Below, in pieces: positions 10,107 through 22,905 of a stretch of DNA of 64,000 nucleotides. The DNA comes from Evernia prunastri. Taxonomy: Eukaryota; Ascomycota; Lecanoromycetes; Lecanorales; Parmeliaceae. Location: the NCBI GenBank assembly GCA_003184365.1, contig NKYR01000139.1:31667-95666 (forward strand), in the 5' to 3' direction. A model generated the notes under the pieces. The model was not told the origin of the DNA. It worked only from the letters and a program-made list of their open reading frames with translations, and did no database searches. Each line of letters starts with the position of its first letter. Within the stretch, counting starts at the first letter, position 1. Made by a program: the position numbers and the translations under genes.

Positions 10107-13100
10107 ATGTCCGTCCTTCCTCCCGAAGTCCACGCTGCTCTCGCAAGCCTGCTCCAAGGCCTTTCGTCACCAGACAATCAGATTCGCACCCATGCCGAGG
10201 AACAGCTCAACACCGAGTGGATCGCTGCGCGGCCTGACGTCCTGCTCATGGGCCTCGTTGAACAAATCCAATCTGCCGAGGAAACGTCGGTACGGTCTCT
10301 ACCCTTTATTATTGAGCGTTCACAAGAAGTAGCCTGACTGACACGGCTCCCACAAACAGACTCGTTCTTTCGCAGCGGTCCTCTTTCGAAGAATGTCAAC
10401 AAAGACAAGAAAAACACCTGGGCTGGAGGATTCGAACGAGCTGTTCATGCTGTTACAGCCGCCCCAAAAAGTCGCTATAAGACAAAAATTGCTCGAATGT
10501 CTGCAGAGCGAGAACTTCAAAATGGTTAGGCATAAGATTGGCGACGCTGTCGCTGAAGTTGCTAGACAATATGCGGATAACAGTACGTGAAAGAGTGATG
10601 GCTCTGGGTTTGTGACTACTTGGACTCGTCTCGCTGACGTTTCGAACACCCAGACGAGAATTGGCCAGAGCTTCTGCAAGTACTTTTCGTGGCTAGCCAA
10701 TCGCAAGATGCAGGCCAAAGAGAAGGGGCCTTTCGAATCTTTACTACCACGCCGGGAATCATAGAAAAGCAGCACGAGGAGACCGTGCTGGGCGCGTTTA
10801 CGAAAGGCTTCGAAGATACCGACGTTACTGTATGATGCTCAAAATGTGATGTCAGGGATTTGCTGACCCGCTAGCAGGTAAGAATTGCCGCAATGGAGGC
10901 ATTTGCGTCTTTCTTCGCATCCATTCAAAAGAGAGCGCAGAAAAAGTACTACCCGTTGGTCCCAAAGATCCTCAATATCCTGCCACCTCTGAAAGAGCAA
11001 AGCGATTCGGAAAACTTAACCAAGGCCATTATCGCCTTAATAGAGCTGGCCGAAGAAGCGCCAATGATGTTTAAACATCTCTTCCACAACTTGGTGCAAT
11101 TCAGTATGACAGTCATACAGGACAAAGAGCTTGGTGACTTGACTCGACAAAATGCGCTGGAGCTAATGGGTACATTCGCGGACTATGCCTCCGCTCTGTG
11201 CAAGAAAGATCCTTCCTACACTTCAGATATGGTCACCCAATGTTTGAGTCTGATGACGGATGTTGGCGCGGACGACGATGATGCATCGGAATGGAACGCT
11301 TCAGAGGATCTTGATGTGGAGGAGAGTGATCTGAACCACGTAGCTGGAGAGCAATGCATGGACCGACTTGCTAACAAACTTGGAGGTGGAGCTGTACTAC
11401 CACCGACCTTCCAATGGCTTCCTCGAATGATGACCTCTGCGGCCTGGCGCGATCGACACGCAGCACTTATGGCCATATCAGCAATCTCAGAGGGCTGCAG
11501 GGATCTTATGATAGGCGAACTGGATAAAGTTCTTGATTTAGTAGTACCAGCTCTCCGTGACGCCCACCCTCGTGTACGCTGGGCAGGCTGCAATGCGCTG
11601 GGCCAAATGAGCACCGATTTTTCAGGAACAATGCAAGTGAAGTACCACAATGTCGTATTGACGAACATCATTCCCGTGTTGGATGCCCCTGAACCTAGGA
11701 TTCAATCTCACGCCGCTGCGGCTCTTGTCAATTTCTGTGAAGAGGCGGAGAAATCTACCCTTGAGCCTTATCTGGATGACTTGCTGAGTCGCCTTTTGCA
11801 TTTGCTGCAGAGTCAGAAACGTTATGTGCAAGAGCAGGCTCTTTCGACGATTGCTACCATTGCTGATTCCGCCGAGACTGCTTTTGGAAAATATTATGAT
11901 ACCCTGATGCCTTTGTTATTCAATGTTCTAAGAGAAGAGCAGTCGAAAGAGTATCGACTCTTAAGAGCGAAAGCGATGGAGTGTGCGACTTTGATTGCGT
12001 TGGCCGTGGGCAAGCAACGTATGGGGTCAGACGCTGTGACACTAGTGCAGATCTTGGGGAATATCCAACAAAATATCCAGGATGCTGATGATCCACAATC
12101 GCAATATTTGTTGCATTGTTGGGGGCGAATGTGTCGGGTCCTGGGGCCCGATTTCATACCGTATCTTGCCGGTGTCATGCCTCCTCTGATGGAGCTTGCA
12201 AGTGCTAAAGCCGACATCCAGCTTCTTGACGACGACGAACAGATTGCCAAAGTTCAGCAAGAAGAGGGTTGGGAGATGGTACCGTTAAAAGGCAAAGTCA
12301 TTGGGATCAAAACCTCCATCCTCGAAGACAAACACATGGCTATCGAGCTTATCGTCATCTACGCACAGCAGCTTGAAGGCGCATTCGAGCCATATGTCAT
12401 CAACATAATAGAAAAGGTGTCTTTGCCAGGATTGGCGTTCTTCTTTCACGATCCAGTTCGAGTTGCTTCTGCCAAGAGCGTGCCAGTACTTCTAAATTCT
12501 GTGAAAAAAGCGCACGGGGAAACCTCCACTCAGTTGGGTGAGCTCTGGAAGGTGGTCGTCGGCAAGGTCCTTGAAGTCTTAAGCGCGGAGCCAGCAATCG
12601 ATACTCTCGCGGAAATGTATCAATGTTTCTATGAGTCTGTCGAAGTCGTCGGCAAGAATTGTCTAACACAGGAACATATGGGAGCATTCATCGAGTCTGT
12701 CAAATCGACGCTCGAGGACTATCAGAAGCGGGTCAAGAACCGTGCTGAGGAACAGCAAGAGACAGAAGAGGGCGAAGAAGAAAATGAAGAAATCTTATTC
12801 GCGATTGAGGATGACCAAACACTTCTCTCGGATATGAACAAAGCATTTCACACCATCTTCAAAAATCAGGAAACATCGTTTCTTCCACCTTGGTCACGTC
12901 TATTGCCTTTCTACGACGCATTTGTCACCAGTGCAGACTCGACGCAACGGCAGTGGGCGCTGTGTATATATGACGACGTCTTAGAATTCTGCGGAGACCA
13001 GAGCTGGAGCTATCAGAGTCACATTAGACAACCTTTGGTCGCCGGCATGAGGGACGAGGTCCCAGCAAACCGACAAGCGGCTTGCTACGGTGTCGGCATA

Positions 13101-13650
13101 GCAGCACAAAAGGGTGGAGCAAATTGGTCCAGTTTCGCTGCGGAGAACCTGTCGACCCTGTTTCAGGTCTGCCAACTTCCGGAAGCCCGAGAAGACGACC
13201 ACGTCTTTGCTACTGAGAATGCATGCGCCAGCATCGCCAAGATTTTGCAGGCCAATTCGAGCAAAGTACCTAATGTTCAAGAGGTTGTTCAGCACTGGCT
13301 GAACACCTTGCCTGTGGTTAATGACGAGGAAGCGGCGCCCTACGCTTACATTTTTTTGGCCCAACTAATTGATCAGTAAGTCAATTCACATTCACGCCAT
13401 GTCTAAACAAGATGCTGACGGACGGAAAACTAGACGGAATCCTGCCGTCATTGCGTCGCCCCAAATATCTAGTCAATGCTTCATCGCCATTGCACAGGCA
13501 CTTGAAGCCGAGACTTTACAGGGTACAACTGCACAGCGGGCGGCAGCAGCTGGCAAGCAACTTCTTCAGACAGCGGGTATCGATGCAAACCAGGTCCTTG
13601 CCACGTTGAACCCAGAGACGCAGCAGTCGGTTGCGGGATATTTTGTATGA
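10107..13650 (+). CDS. PSE1: Importin-beta family karyopherin, Kap121/Pse1 (importin-5) type
   Basis: Five exons: 10107-10289, 10360-10582, 10654-10829, 10878-13375 and 13434-13650, giving 1098 residues against 1089 for yeast Pse1. The N-terminus (MSVLPPEVHAALASLLQGL) and the first HEAT repeats match importin-5. The acidic insert (VGADDDDASEWNASEDLDVE) and the HEAT repeats with AALMAISAISEGC and HPRVRWAGCNALGQM are typical of this clade. The protein is a Ran-regulated nuclear import receptor for ribosomal proteins, histones and other cargo, acting between cytoplasm and nucleus. Four exons carry the N-terminal and C-terminal ends while one 2.5-kb exon carries the rest. The frame is intact. Confidence 0.94.
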
Positions 13651-15081
13651 GGCAAAGAATTTCAGATCATGTTATGAAGACAAGGCGGCAAGGGAGAATG
13701 AATCATGGGTTGTTGCATTATGGCCGTGGATTTTTGCATATGCATGATGCGTTCGGGCTCAATCTAGACGGGAGGAAGGCCCCAGGAGGCATAGATACTT
13801 GTGGTGCGCATGTACTCGTAGTTCACGGAGATAATCAAAGAGAGTGTGGTAGTGGTCGTAGGATACGTGAGACTATTGACTATCTCCATATATTTCCCTG
13901 TTGTGCTTTTAATGTACTCGTAGAACATCCATGGCATGGACAAGTGCCAAAACATGGAAAATATGCCCCGATCACACAGCTCTTGGGGGGTTCTAGGGAA
14001 TCTGATTGTTACGCTTGGGTGAGCTGCGGCCCCGAGTGCCTACGTTGCACAATCCAGCTGAAGGGATAAGAGGATCAAGCCATTCCATTGAATCCAAATT
14101 CAAGGCGTGTGGGATAATCGAGACAGCATGATGAAAAAATCATCGAAACGTGGTGTGGAAACGTAAATTTACTCAAATTGAAATGGCGTTTTTCCGTGAA
14201 ATTCGATTGCTTGTGAGGAGACCTCTGGCGCACAATCTGTTGATCATGGCGATAACGGACGTGAGCCCGAGTCGGAGTATCTGGCGCTACGACGCGGACT
14301 CTGTGATTGCCGTCGAGCTTCGCAATTATATCGCCGTGCATCTTCAGACCGAGGTGCATATGTCGAGCTGTTGAGCGCGGGGTTCATCCGTCAGTCGTCA
14401 GCTACGGTGGCTTCGAAGTGTGAGCTGGTCCCGGCGTGGTCAAATGAATGCGAAGTATAAAAAAAGTAAAGTAAAGTGGTTAAAGCAATGAGAATCGATA
14501 CCCACAGTATCTCAGACTCGAGTCTCTGAAGATCCCGATCTTTGAGAGTAATTTGATACTCATGTAACGAGATTTGAGAGAGAAGGACGAAGAGGTTGCA
14601 GAAAACGGAGTATCATAAGGTGCAATTTCACCGGTTCGTTAAGAAGAGTCACGTACGGAGCATACCTTTCCTTGTACTCTACTCGGGGTATACACGCTGG
14701 CGGGAGCAGAAGCAGATAATCTCTCCCTAATGGTGTACACCTCGAGTGAAGCGCGACTCAAATATATCTGTTGATTTTATTAGTGAAGTAAAGTACAGTG
14801 AGGTTCAGATTGCTAGTACCCTAAGTAGGTCCGATGGTCCCTCGCTAAAGCGGCTACTCCCGGGGATTTTGCTAGGCGCCAGGCGCCAAAGTATAAGTAC
14901 TTTCTCGCGAACTCGTAACGCGTCGTATCTAGTGTAGATTTTCTCGGCCTTTGTAGAACCCACTTCTGCCAGGCTCTTTACAATTTATTTTCACATCTGA
15001 ACGGTAGTGGAAAGTACTGCACTCCACCAATCCCAAAATCTTTCCAGCTCTTTGCCAGCACCTTGAACAGCAAGCGGAGCT
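13651..15081. other. Intergenic, 1.4 kb, no gene recognised
   Basis: This stretch follows the importin stop and precedes CCT7. Open frames at 13647-14069 and 14150-14374 have no recognisable domain and no homolog I know. The interval probably holds the importin 3'UTR and the CCT7 promoter. Near 14869-14887 there is a short inverted repeat around GGCGCC (GCTAGGCGCCAGGCGCC). Confidence 0.55.
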
Positions 15082-17039
15082 ATGTCCTTCGGAGGACAGA
15101 CCCCTACGATAATTGTGCTGAAGGAAGGCACCGATTCTTCTCAAGGGAAAGGCCAGATCATCTCCAATATACAAGCATGTCTAGCAGTCCAAGATACCAT
15201 ACGGAGTACTCTGGGTCCATATGGTGGTGACCTGCTTCTAGTCGACGAAAACGGTCGGCAGACAATCACAAACGATGGCGCTACTGTTATGAAAGTAGGA
15301 AGCTCTTCTCAAAAACAGCAAGAGGTTTCTAATTGGTTTCTTAGCTTCTCGACATAGTCCACCCCGCCGCCCGCATTCTCACAGACATAGCCCGCTCCCA
15401 GGACGCCGAAGTGGGCGACGGTACCACCTCTGTTGTCGTTCTGGCAGGCGAAATCTTAAAGGAAGTAAAAGAACACGTAGAGCAAGGCGTCAGCTCCCAG
15501 ATCATCATCAAAGGACTGAGGAGAGCTTCAGCGATGGCAGTGAACAAGATCAAGGAGATTGCTGTTACGACGAAGGAAGGAAACCAGAGGGAAACTTTGA
15601 GGAGGCTGGCGGCTACGGCCATGAGTAGTAAATTGATACATCGAAATGCGGATTTCTTCACAAAGAGTGGGTTGTGCCGAGAAGCAACGGTGAGCAGATA
15701 CAGGTACTGACGGTGTGATAGTGGTTGTGGATGCCGTACTATCGCTGGACCAAGAAGATCTGAACGAAAAGCTTATAGGCATTAAGAAGATCACAGGAGG
15801 AGCTTTACAAGACTCACTTTTTGTAAACGGAGTGGCTTTTAAGAAGACCTTCTCCTACGCTGGATTCGAACAACAACCCAAGAGCTTCAAGGACCCTAAG
15901 ATTGTGTGCCTGAATGTTGAGCTAGAGCTGAAAAGCGAGAAGGATAATGCGGAGGTTAGAGTCGATCAGGTGTCCGAGTACCAGGCAATTGTGGACGCGG
16001 AATGGCAGATTATCTACAACAAGATGGAAGAGGTCTACAAGACGGGGGCGAAGGTCGTGCTGAGCAAACTGCCTATAGGTGATTTGGCTACCCAGTTAGT
16101 TTTCCCCGTTTCAATTTCTAATTCGATAGGCTAACGTCGACGCAGATACTTCGCAGACCGTGATGTCTTTTGCGCCGGCCGAGTCTCTTCGGACGATCTA
16201 GAGCGCGTAGTGCAGGCAACAGGCGGCAGCATCTCCTCGACGTGTTCAGACATCCAACCACAGCATTTAGGCACATGCGCGCGATTCGATGAGCGACAAA
16301 TAGGCGGCGAGCGGTTTAATTTCTTCGAGGGATGTCCGGCAGCGAAGACGTGTACGCTGGTCCTGAGAGGAGGAGCAGAACAATTCATTGCAGAGGTTGA
16401 GCGAAGTCTGCATGACGCTATCATGATCGTCAAGCGAGCAATTGTGAATAGAAACATTGTTGCTGGAGGTGGCGCTTGCGAGGTAAATGCACCGAATACA
16501 CCCCCTAGTACTGACGACCTTTTGCTGACATCGAGGTTGCAGATGGAAGTGTCTGCCCACCTTCATAAACACGCCGACCTCTCCGTCCCACGCAAACAAC
16601 AAGCAATCATCAAATCCTTTGCCAAAGCCCTTGAGATCATTCCCCGCCAGCTCTGTGACAACGCCGGTTTCGACGCCACCAATATACTAACCCAACTCCG
16701 CGTCGAGCATCGCAAAGGGAACATATGGGCGGGTGTAGACTTTGATAACGAGGGCGTGCGGGACAACATGGCAGCGTTTGTGTGGGAGCCGAGTTTGGTC
16801 AAGGTGAACGCGGTCATGGCGGCGGTGGAGGCGAGTTGTTTGATTTTGAGTGTGGATGAGACGATCAGTACGCCCTTTCTCCCTTGCGCTGAGTGAAGTG
16901 CTCGAGATGGGGACGATTGCTGACCAGGCTTGCAGAGAACGAACAATCAGAGCAACCGCAAGCACCGCAACGAGGCTTACCTCCTGGAGCCGCACAACGG
17001 GCACTCAGGGGCAGGGGACGAGGAATGCCGAGGAGATAG
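15082..17039 (+). CDS. CCT7: T-complex protein 1 subunit eta (CCT7)
   Basis: Six exons: 15082-15294, 15345-15666, 15722-16094, 16146-16482, 16543-16867 and 16936-17039, giving 557 residues. It is one of eight subunits of the cytosolic chaperonin TRiC/CCT that folds actin and tubulin. ATPase-site motifs are present: STLGPYGGDLLLVD, TNDGATVMK and DAEVGDGTTSVVVLAGE. The eta-specific segment SYAGFEQQPKSFKDPKI and GGGACE near the ATP site are clear. The splice between exons 2 and 3 recreates FFTKMVVDAVLSLDQ. The C-terminus is an Arg/Gly-rich tail (ALRGRGRGMPRR) typical of CCT7. Length agrees with the family. It converges on SPT7. Confidence 0.96.
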
Positions 17040-17529
17040 AAAGCGTTCAGTGCTGCCTTGTTGCATATCCTTTCCAAATGTGCGAGATAGATACCATCAA
17101 ATCGGGGTTCCATCTCTGTGAAAGAAGCCGTTGCACACATTCACATGAGATGCAAACATCAGCTGATCTTACCGGCAGGTACAGAATCATTTATAAAGTC
17201 TTATTAATGTTCCCCAATTGGCCACAGCGCAAAGGCCAAGCAACCGTTCCCGCATTCGATGAGGGACATCACGGTTCCGCGCAATAAATGCCACTGTCAA
17301 AAAGCAAAAGAACCTCCCCGCAGATCTATGATATATGTACGGACGAGAAGATAACCCCACCAACGCCGATCCATTGGTATCATTGGCACAGACGCCATGC
17401 ATGCCTGTAATAGTACATTCATCGTACCCTTGGAATTGCAACCCCCAATGCGAGTTGCCCGCAAGGTAAAAACACCACACTTCCTCTCCAACGCAAGCCG
17501 ATCGGCTCGTCGTCCCTCCAGTCGGGCAA
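17040..17529. other. Intergenic between convergent CCT7 and SPT7
   Basis: This 490-bp stretch contains the two 3' flanks. Small open frames on either strand have no coding support. Confidence 0.6.
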
Positions 17530-20500
17530 TCACGTCGCCCCCAGGCTCTCGGGCGAGATCATACCCCCGTCGTTCCCGCTCTTGCCCTTGCCCTTCGGCG
17601 TAGGCGTACCCATCGTCACGTCTCCGCCAGAATCGGTAGCAACGCTGGCGCTGTTGCTCACGACACCGTTAGTAATGGGCTTCTTCGCCGGCGTTTGCGT
17701 TTCGTCCTTCTTCTCCTTCTCGCCTTCCTTTCCGCTCTCCTTTTCCGCTACGTTCTCTTTCCCTGTTTCTTTGGCTTCCCCGTCGGTCGGCTTCATCTTC
17801 TTCCTCGGATGACCCTTCCCGGGACCTTGCTCCTTGAGTGGTCGTTTACGCGGGCTCGTGATCTTCCCTGTCGGTGGTAACCGTGGTTTGGGGAACCGTT
17901 GCTTTTGAGGCAGGTCGTCGTCCTCAACAAGGGGCTCGTCATTGTTAGAATGGAGCTTGTCAAGGAAGAAGCTCTGCACAAGACCAATTTGTTTATTGAC
18001 GTTGTGAATCGTGATGGGTGTGAGTGGTAGTGGCGGTGGAAGATCGGAAAGAGGGGTGGAAGAGAGAGCACTGAATGATGTTAGCATCGATTTGAGAGTT
18101 GCAATATGGTTAGACACAAACCTGGGGTTTTGGGCTTGGTTAGCATTGCGCATACGATTCTGCAGAAGATGCAGAGGTACGCTCAAGCTAGCCATATTAA
18201 ATTCCTTGTCAAGACCCAGGTCTTTGAAGCCAAAGAAGTCTTCACCGAGTTCCTCAGCGAAGTCACCGCCCACAAATTGTTCGCTGTTGTCATTAAACGC
18301 ATTAGCGCCGTCAGGGCCAGCGTCGTTGAGTGCGGGTCGGAGACTGTCAGCAAGGTGCGCTTTCATTCGTTCATGCGTAACCGCAAGCTTGCTCCCCGCA
18401 CGATCGACATCTTCTGTTACATAGCTGTCGAGAGCATCAAGGTCGGCTCCATTCTCCTGGAGAGTGTGCAAGATCATTTCCTCGGTGGTGAATCTTGCTT
18501 TGAATGCGACTCTGCCTTCTTGTGGTCCAGGCGCTGGTATTGCTACCTGTGGTGCTTGTGAGTACTCGTTCAGTGTGCGGGCAAGCTTCGTAAAGTAGTC
18601 GCCAGCCATTTCGGTGATGGCATCCAACGCTGCTGGTTGAAACTCTTCAAAACCAGCGTGGACCAGGAGTTTTGCTGTAGACCGTTGTAGTGCGGCTCGA
18701 CACACGGCGGGTGCCATTGGAGGACCCTCCTCGGATATGACTGTGGGTTCAATGTCATGCTCGACAAAGGGGGCAGGTTCGTGCTTTTGGAACTGGCCTT
18801 GGTACATCTGCGCCAGTGTCAACACATTCTAGAAATATGCAATCGCCGCCAAGCCTACCTGTGATTGCAGCTGCATCTGCTTTACAATGCCAATTTTCGA
18901 TGTGACTTTTCGTGTTTCTTGTATTTGCCGCAAATTCTTCTCGATCTTTCGCGTCAAATTGCTCTCTGGCGAAGTAAATAGCCCTTGTGGCAGAATCCGT
19001 AGAAAATCCCCCGACGGGTCCTGCACGTTCCCGTCAGAATCTTCGAGCCATTGTAACCGACCGGTCACATCAGGAATAGCGGCTAAAGCATCATAGTAGT
19101 CTGGTAGCACCCTCTCCTCTTCACCTTCCATACCCTCTGCGAGAGTCTCTCCACTTGGCTGCGACTCTTCGTTTTCCCTGATCTCGGCTTCTTCCTCTGC
19201 GCTTTTCTTGCCCAACGCACCGTCACTGACCGCTTGCTTTTGGTTCCTCAACCATCTCCTCATTCCTAACTTGGTACGTCGGAGCGCTGGCTCTTCAGGA
19301 TTGAGACGGTCTCCTAAAAAAAGTCTGTGCCGTTCCGCAGTGACGTGAGCCCTATCTTTTTTCGTCACTTGTTTCCAAGTTTTGTACTCCAAGTCATCAA
19401 TTTCAGCTTCTTCGCTCGGACCGTCAATAGATGGAATGATGCCATTTATTGAAGAATCGGCATCAATGTCCATGCCATCAGACAGTGCCCCGTGTCCTAG
19501 ATTGCCATTGATACCTGCAGGAGTGATTGTACCAGGTGGAGTCGAGAGGTCTTTCTGACTTCCATCCATCGCGCTTTCAGACTCGGCCCTCAAGTGTTCA
19601 AATTTGAGGTTGCTGCCCAGACCATTGGGTCCCAGGTGATTCGAGCTTGGCTTGGCTTCGGTGGCAGGGGAGCCTTCTCGTACACCGGCTGGCGCTTTAC
19701 GCGCCGTCGTTCCTTTCTTCGCTTTCTTACCTGGCGCCTTCCGCCCCCTTGAAGATATGATGGGTTCGTCATCGCTATCTTCATCCCCATCCATGTTGAT
19801 ATCGCCATTCTGCAGGCGGCGCTCCTCTGCTTCAACGTCTGCTCTGTCTCGGATTGTGATATTCGGGATAAGAGGTACGAGCTTGTCCGTCTCCTTTCGC
19901 ATGAACAAGGCCTTTTTGCGGAGGAAATGCTCTGGATTAGCGTTATACTTTAGACAATTGTGCCAGATCGAATAAAGGTCCTCGACGAAGTCTTGTTTCG
20001 ACTTGTACGCCAGGGTTTTGAGCTTTTTGGTCATCGTTCCTAGATCCATTGGATGCTTGACAACTGTAACGAAACATTAGTTGAGAAGTGCAGTAGGGGG
20101 ATGATTTTGGACTCACCATTGCCATAGTCAGGCGCCTCCTTTTTGTTGACTTTTGTAAGGAATGGACCTGAATGCTCTGTCATGCCCCTTAGTTCATTGA
20201 GAACTTTTTCCGCAGCCTCATACAGCTCTTCCTGTCCGACTTTGTCTTCGCTCGCCCATTTGCTCCGATTCTTCCTGACTTCGCTCATCAGAGCTCTCAG
20301 TTCAGGGTCAGTCGATTTGACCTTGTCTCTTCGCTTGTCAATCATCCATATTAGATTTTTCAAGGTCAGGCTTGATGCGCCCAGATTTGTCTGGCTCAAG
20401 GTTCCTTGCTGCGCGTTGCCTCCAAGGCCGTTCGCATTGTTCGCAGCGGCATTAGCACCACTCATCTCGATGTCAACCTGGCGCTCAGATTCTTCAAGCT

Positions 20501-21191
20501 TCTTCTGCTCCAGCATTGCATCTCTATCATTCTCTAGTGTGTAGAACAATGTGTGGAAACTTCGTTTAGCCGCATCTTCGGTAGCCTTCTTATCTTCCTC
20601 AAGCCTCTTGCGCGCCTCTTCCGTTGTCTTCGCTGCCACGGTAGATGAGGCTCCTTTAACACTAGCGGGGGTCGAGCTCGAGGATAAGCCGCGTACCATG
20701 ACAGAGGACGAGGGTGCCAGATTTATAGGGGGACCTGTGCTTTTAGATTTGAGAGGAGAATCGTCGCCGGTTTCGTCATCATCTTCATCTCCCGACTCGT
20801 CGTAGTCATCCTCGTCAATTTTCCTGGTAGGCTTCCTTGGAGGGCCCGTGGTCGGGGCTGGCGCATCTTCGAAAGGATCGTCGTTGAGCCGCTGGTCTTT
20901 CTCTTCTGCATTCCTGGTATCGCCATCTTTGTTTGCCCCACTTTCCCCAAACAGCGAGCTTATTCGAGCCTCGCTCCTGGCATATAGGTCGCGAAAGACT
21001 GAGAGTCTTGGGTTTTCCTCTGCACCAAGATCGCCCTCTATGCTGTTCATAAGGCGAGCCGCATTTGCAGGTACGGGACGGCCATTGGGTGTTACAGATC
21101 GTCGAGGGAATCCAGAGTAGCCGTTAACATGAAGCGTATCACGTCTGCCGCTGTGGATGAGGGTGGGTGTAGAGTTGGTATTTTTATGCAT
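17530..21191 (-). CDS. SPT7: SAGA complex subunit Spt7 (bromodomain and histone-fold protein)
   Basis: Four exons on the minus strand: 21191-20117, 20063-18859, 18807-18122 and 18070-17530, giving 1168 residues. The bromodomain spans about residues 340-430, with its ZA-loop segment KHPMDLGTMTKKL and the conserved Asn in HNCLKYNANPEH. A histone-fold (bromodomain-associated) region follows at about 790-850 (AVCRAALQRSTAKLLVHAGF). Acidic and Ser-rich linkers fill the N-terminal third, and a Lys/Glu-rich tail ends the protein. Spt7 is the scaffold of the SAGA co-activator and pairs with Ada1 through its histone fold. Start choice is the first ATG of the long exon (MHKNTNSTPTLIH); the frame stays open upstream to 21257, so an upstream exon is possible. 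The last intron (51 nt) is in frame and could be retained. Confidence 0.92.
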
Positions 21192-21626
21192 GGTGCCCCT
21201 CCAGCAGCCCGCCCCCTGCGTGGGCGCTCCGCAGGAGCGTTTTCGTGTCGACTCCAATGTGCCCTAGGTTAGATGATGGCATGGAAATGGACGGAGATGA
21301 AAGGCAGCATCTCACTGAGTTGCGCGACCAACTTTGAAGCGATTTCTGATAGATTTGGATGATGTTTTGGATGAATCAATAACGATGCATCTTGAACTTC
21401 GTTGCCGACGGTTCGTAAGGCTACGGAGTAGATTCACAGGGCACCAGGGGGTGGTGACAATACAGTCAAGCTCCCGAGGTTTGCCCGGCAGAACACTGAC
21501 TATGTTCCTCACTTCCACCTCCGCTCACACTGTTGAAACTGCAATGAAACAGCATTTGTCCAATTATTTGATCTTTGATGCTAAACCCTTCTCATAAATC
21601 TCAGCTTGCTGGCCCTGCTCTACAAC
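21192..21626. promoter_or_regulatory. Divergent promoter region of SPT7 and VanZ-like gene
   Basis: About 435 bp lie between the two divergent start codons. The open frames inside (21334-21597 +, 21312-21518 -) carry no recognisable motif. Part may be SPT7 leader, because the SPT7 frame stays open for 66 bp upstream of the chosen ATG. Confidence 0.5.
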
Positions 21627-22219
21627 ATGACAATGCGAATCCGAATACCTTTTTTGAGTGAGTAACAACTTCCAAGCCCTCTCCTGTTCTACGAGTCTCA
21701 CAACCCAACGCAGGCGCATTCCTCCTCGTTCTCCTCGGTTCTGCATATCTAGGTCTCGGTTCCACCAACCAAGTCCCCCAAGTCAATGACAAGATTCTGC
21801 ATTTCCTCACATTCTTTCTCCTGACGGTTGCCTTCTACTGGATCCTGGATACGACGAGGCGCAGGGTTCTCAACTTCACTCTTCTTGTCGTTACCTTTGG
21901 CCTTGGGCTCGGTTCCGAAGCGTTGCAAGGCCTGCTTCCCAATGGCCGGCAGTTCGACCCTCTCGACATCGCAGCTAACGTCGTCGGATCACTCTTGGCC
22001 CTGGGACTGTGCACGCTGTATCATAAGCGTATGCTTGATCGGAGAAGGAGAGCAAAGGGGTACTCGACCGTGTCGCAAGATGGTGAGGGTGAGGATCTAG
22101 AGCTGGGAGGACAAGAGTCTGGGGTGGTTGGAGAGGATGCAAGAGAGAGTAGTCCCGATGGCGATGGAAGGCTGACGCCCAGCAGTGGGGCAGAAGAGGG
22201 GTTCGAAGGTCCGAAATAA
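21627..22219 (+). CDS. VanZ-like integral membrane protein
   Basis: Two exons: 21627-21657 and 21714-22219, giving 178 residues. A GTGAGT donor and an ACGCAG acceptor join MTMRIRIPFL to SAFLLVLLGSAYLG. There are about four hydrophobic helices in the first 125 residues. Between them lie the conserved VanZ features NDKILHFLTFFLL and GSEALQGLLPNGRQFDPLD. The pattern matches the VanZ-like family (PF04892), first known from bacterial glycopeptide-resistance operons, where the biochemical role is unclear. Fungal members are widespread single-copy proteins of unknown function. The last 50 residues are acidic, Gly/Ser-rich and probably cytosolic. The gene is divergent from SPT7. Confidence 0.85.
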
Positions 22220-22905
22220 AACGTCCTACTTGTGAGGATGCCTGAGACTATCCATGACTACGCATGTATCGGAAAGGCGTCCATACGATTTCATTGGGGA
22301 TGCGATATGATATCCAAGTGTTGATTTATTTTGTACAAAACCGTTATTTATTACTATGAAAAATGCTTGTCCAATACGATGACGGCGCTGTACCCAGTGT
22401 TTCTGATTTCCTTCTTACTGTCTCTTACTGGCGCTAGTGCACCTATCATCACGCAGAAACTACCCTGCCATTGCTATGGACTATGGAGCATTTTCTAGAA
22501 TTGGATTTTAGCAAGGTCAGAAATAACCGAGTTTGCTGCTCGAGGAGCACGGATTTTTCGTCTGGTAAAATTGTGACAAAGACATAGGTACCATGGTCTT
22601 TACCTCCTACGGAGTAGGTCTTCTCCGACTGTTCTCGGGTGTATTCGGTGGAGCCCCCTTCGGCCAAGTGTCACTTTGCTATTAAGCGCTCATACCAAAA
22701 CATTACGGTATACGAACATGCATGGGAAACAGAGATCATGCATCATTTCGATAAAGCTTAAAAGGAGCGAGTCATTTATCATATCCGACGTCGCACGACT
22801 TTACGATCCTCACCACTTTTTACTGGTGCTGCCGTTCGAGATTCTTTCACCATAGGCATACGGTAAACAGCATAGCATCACGACCTTCGCAAACCACTTA
22901 GAACG
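22220..22905. other. Intergenic, CFEM gene promoter
   Basis: This 686-bp stretch lies between two + strand genes. The minus-strand frame at 22449-22667 begins with a non-ATG codon and has no known match. I see no gene. The CFEM promoter should lie in the last few hundred bases. Confidence 0.55.
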
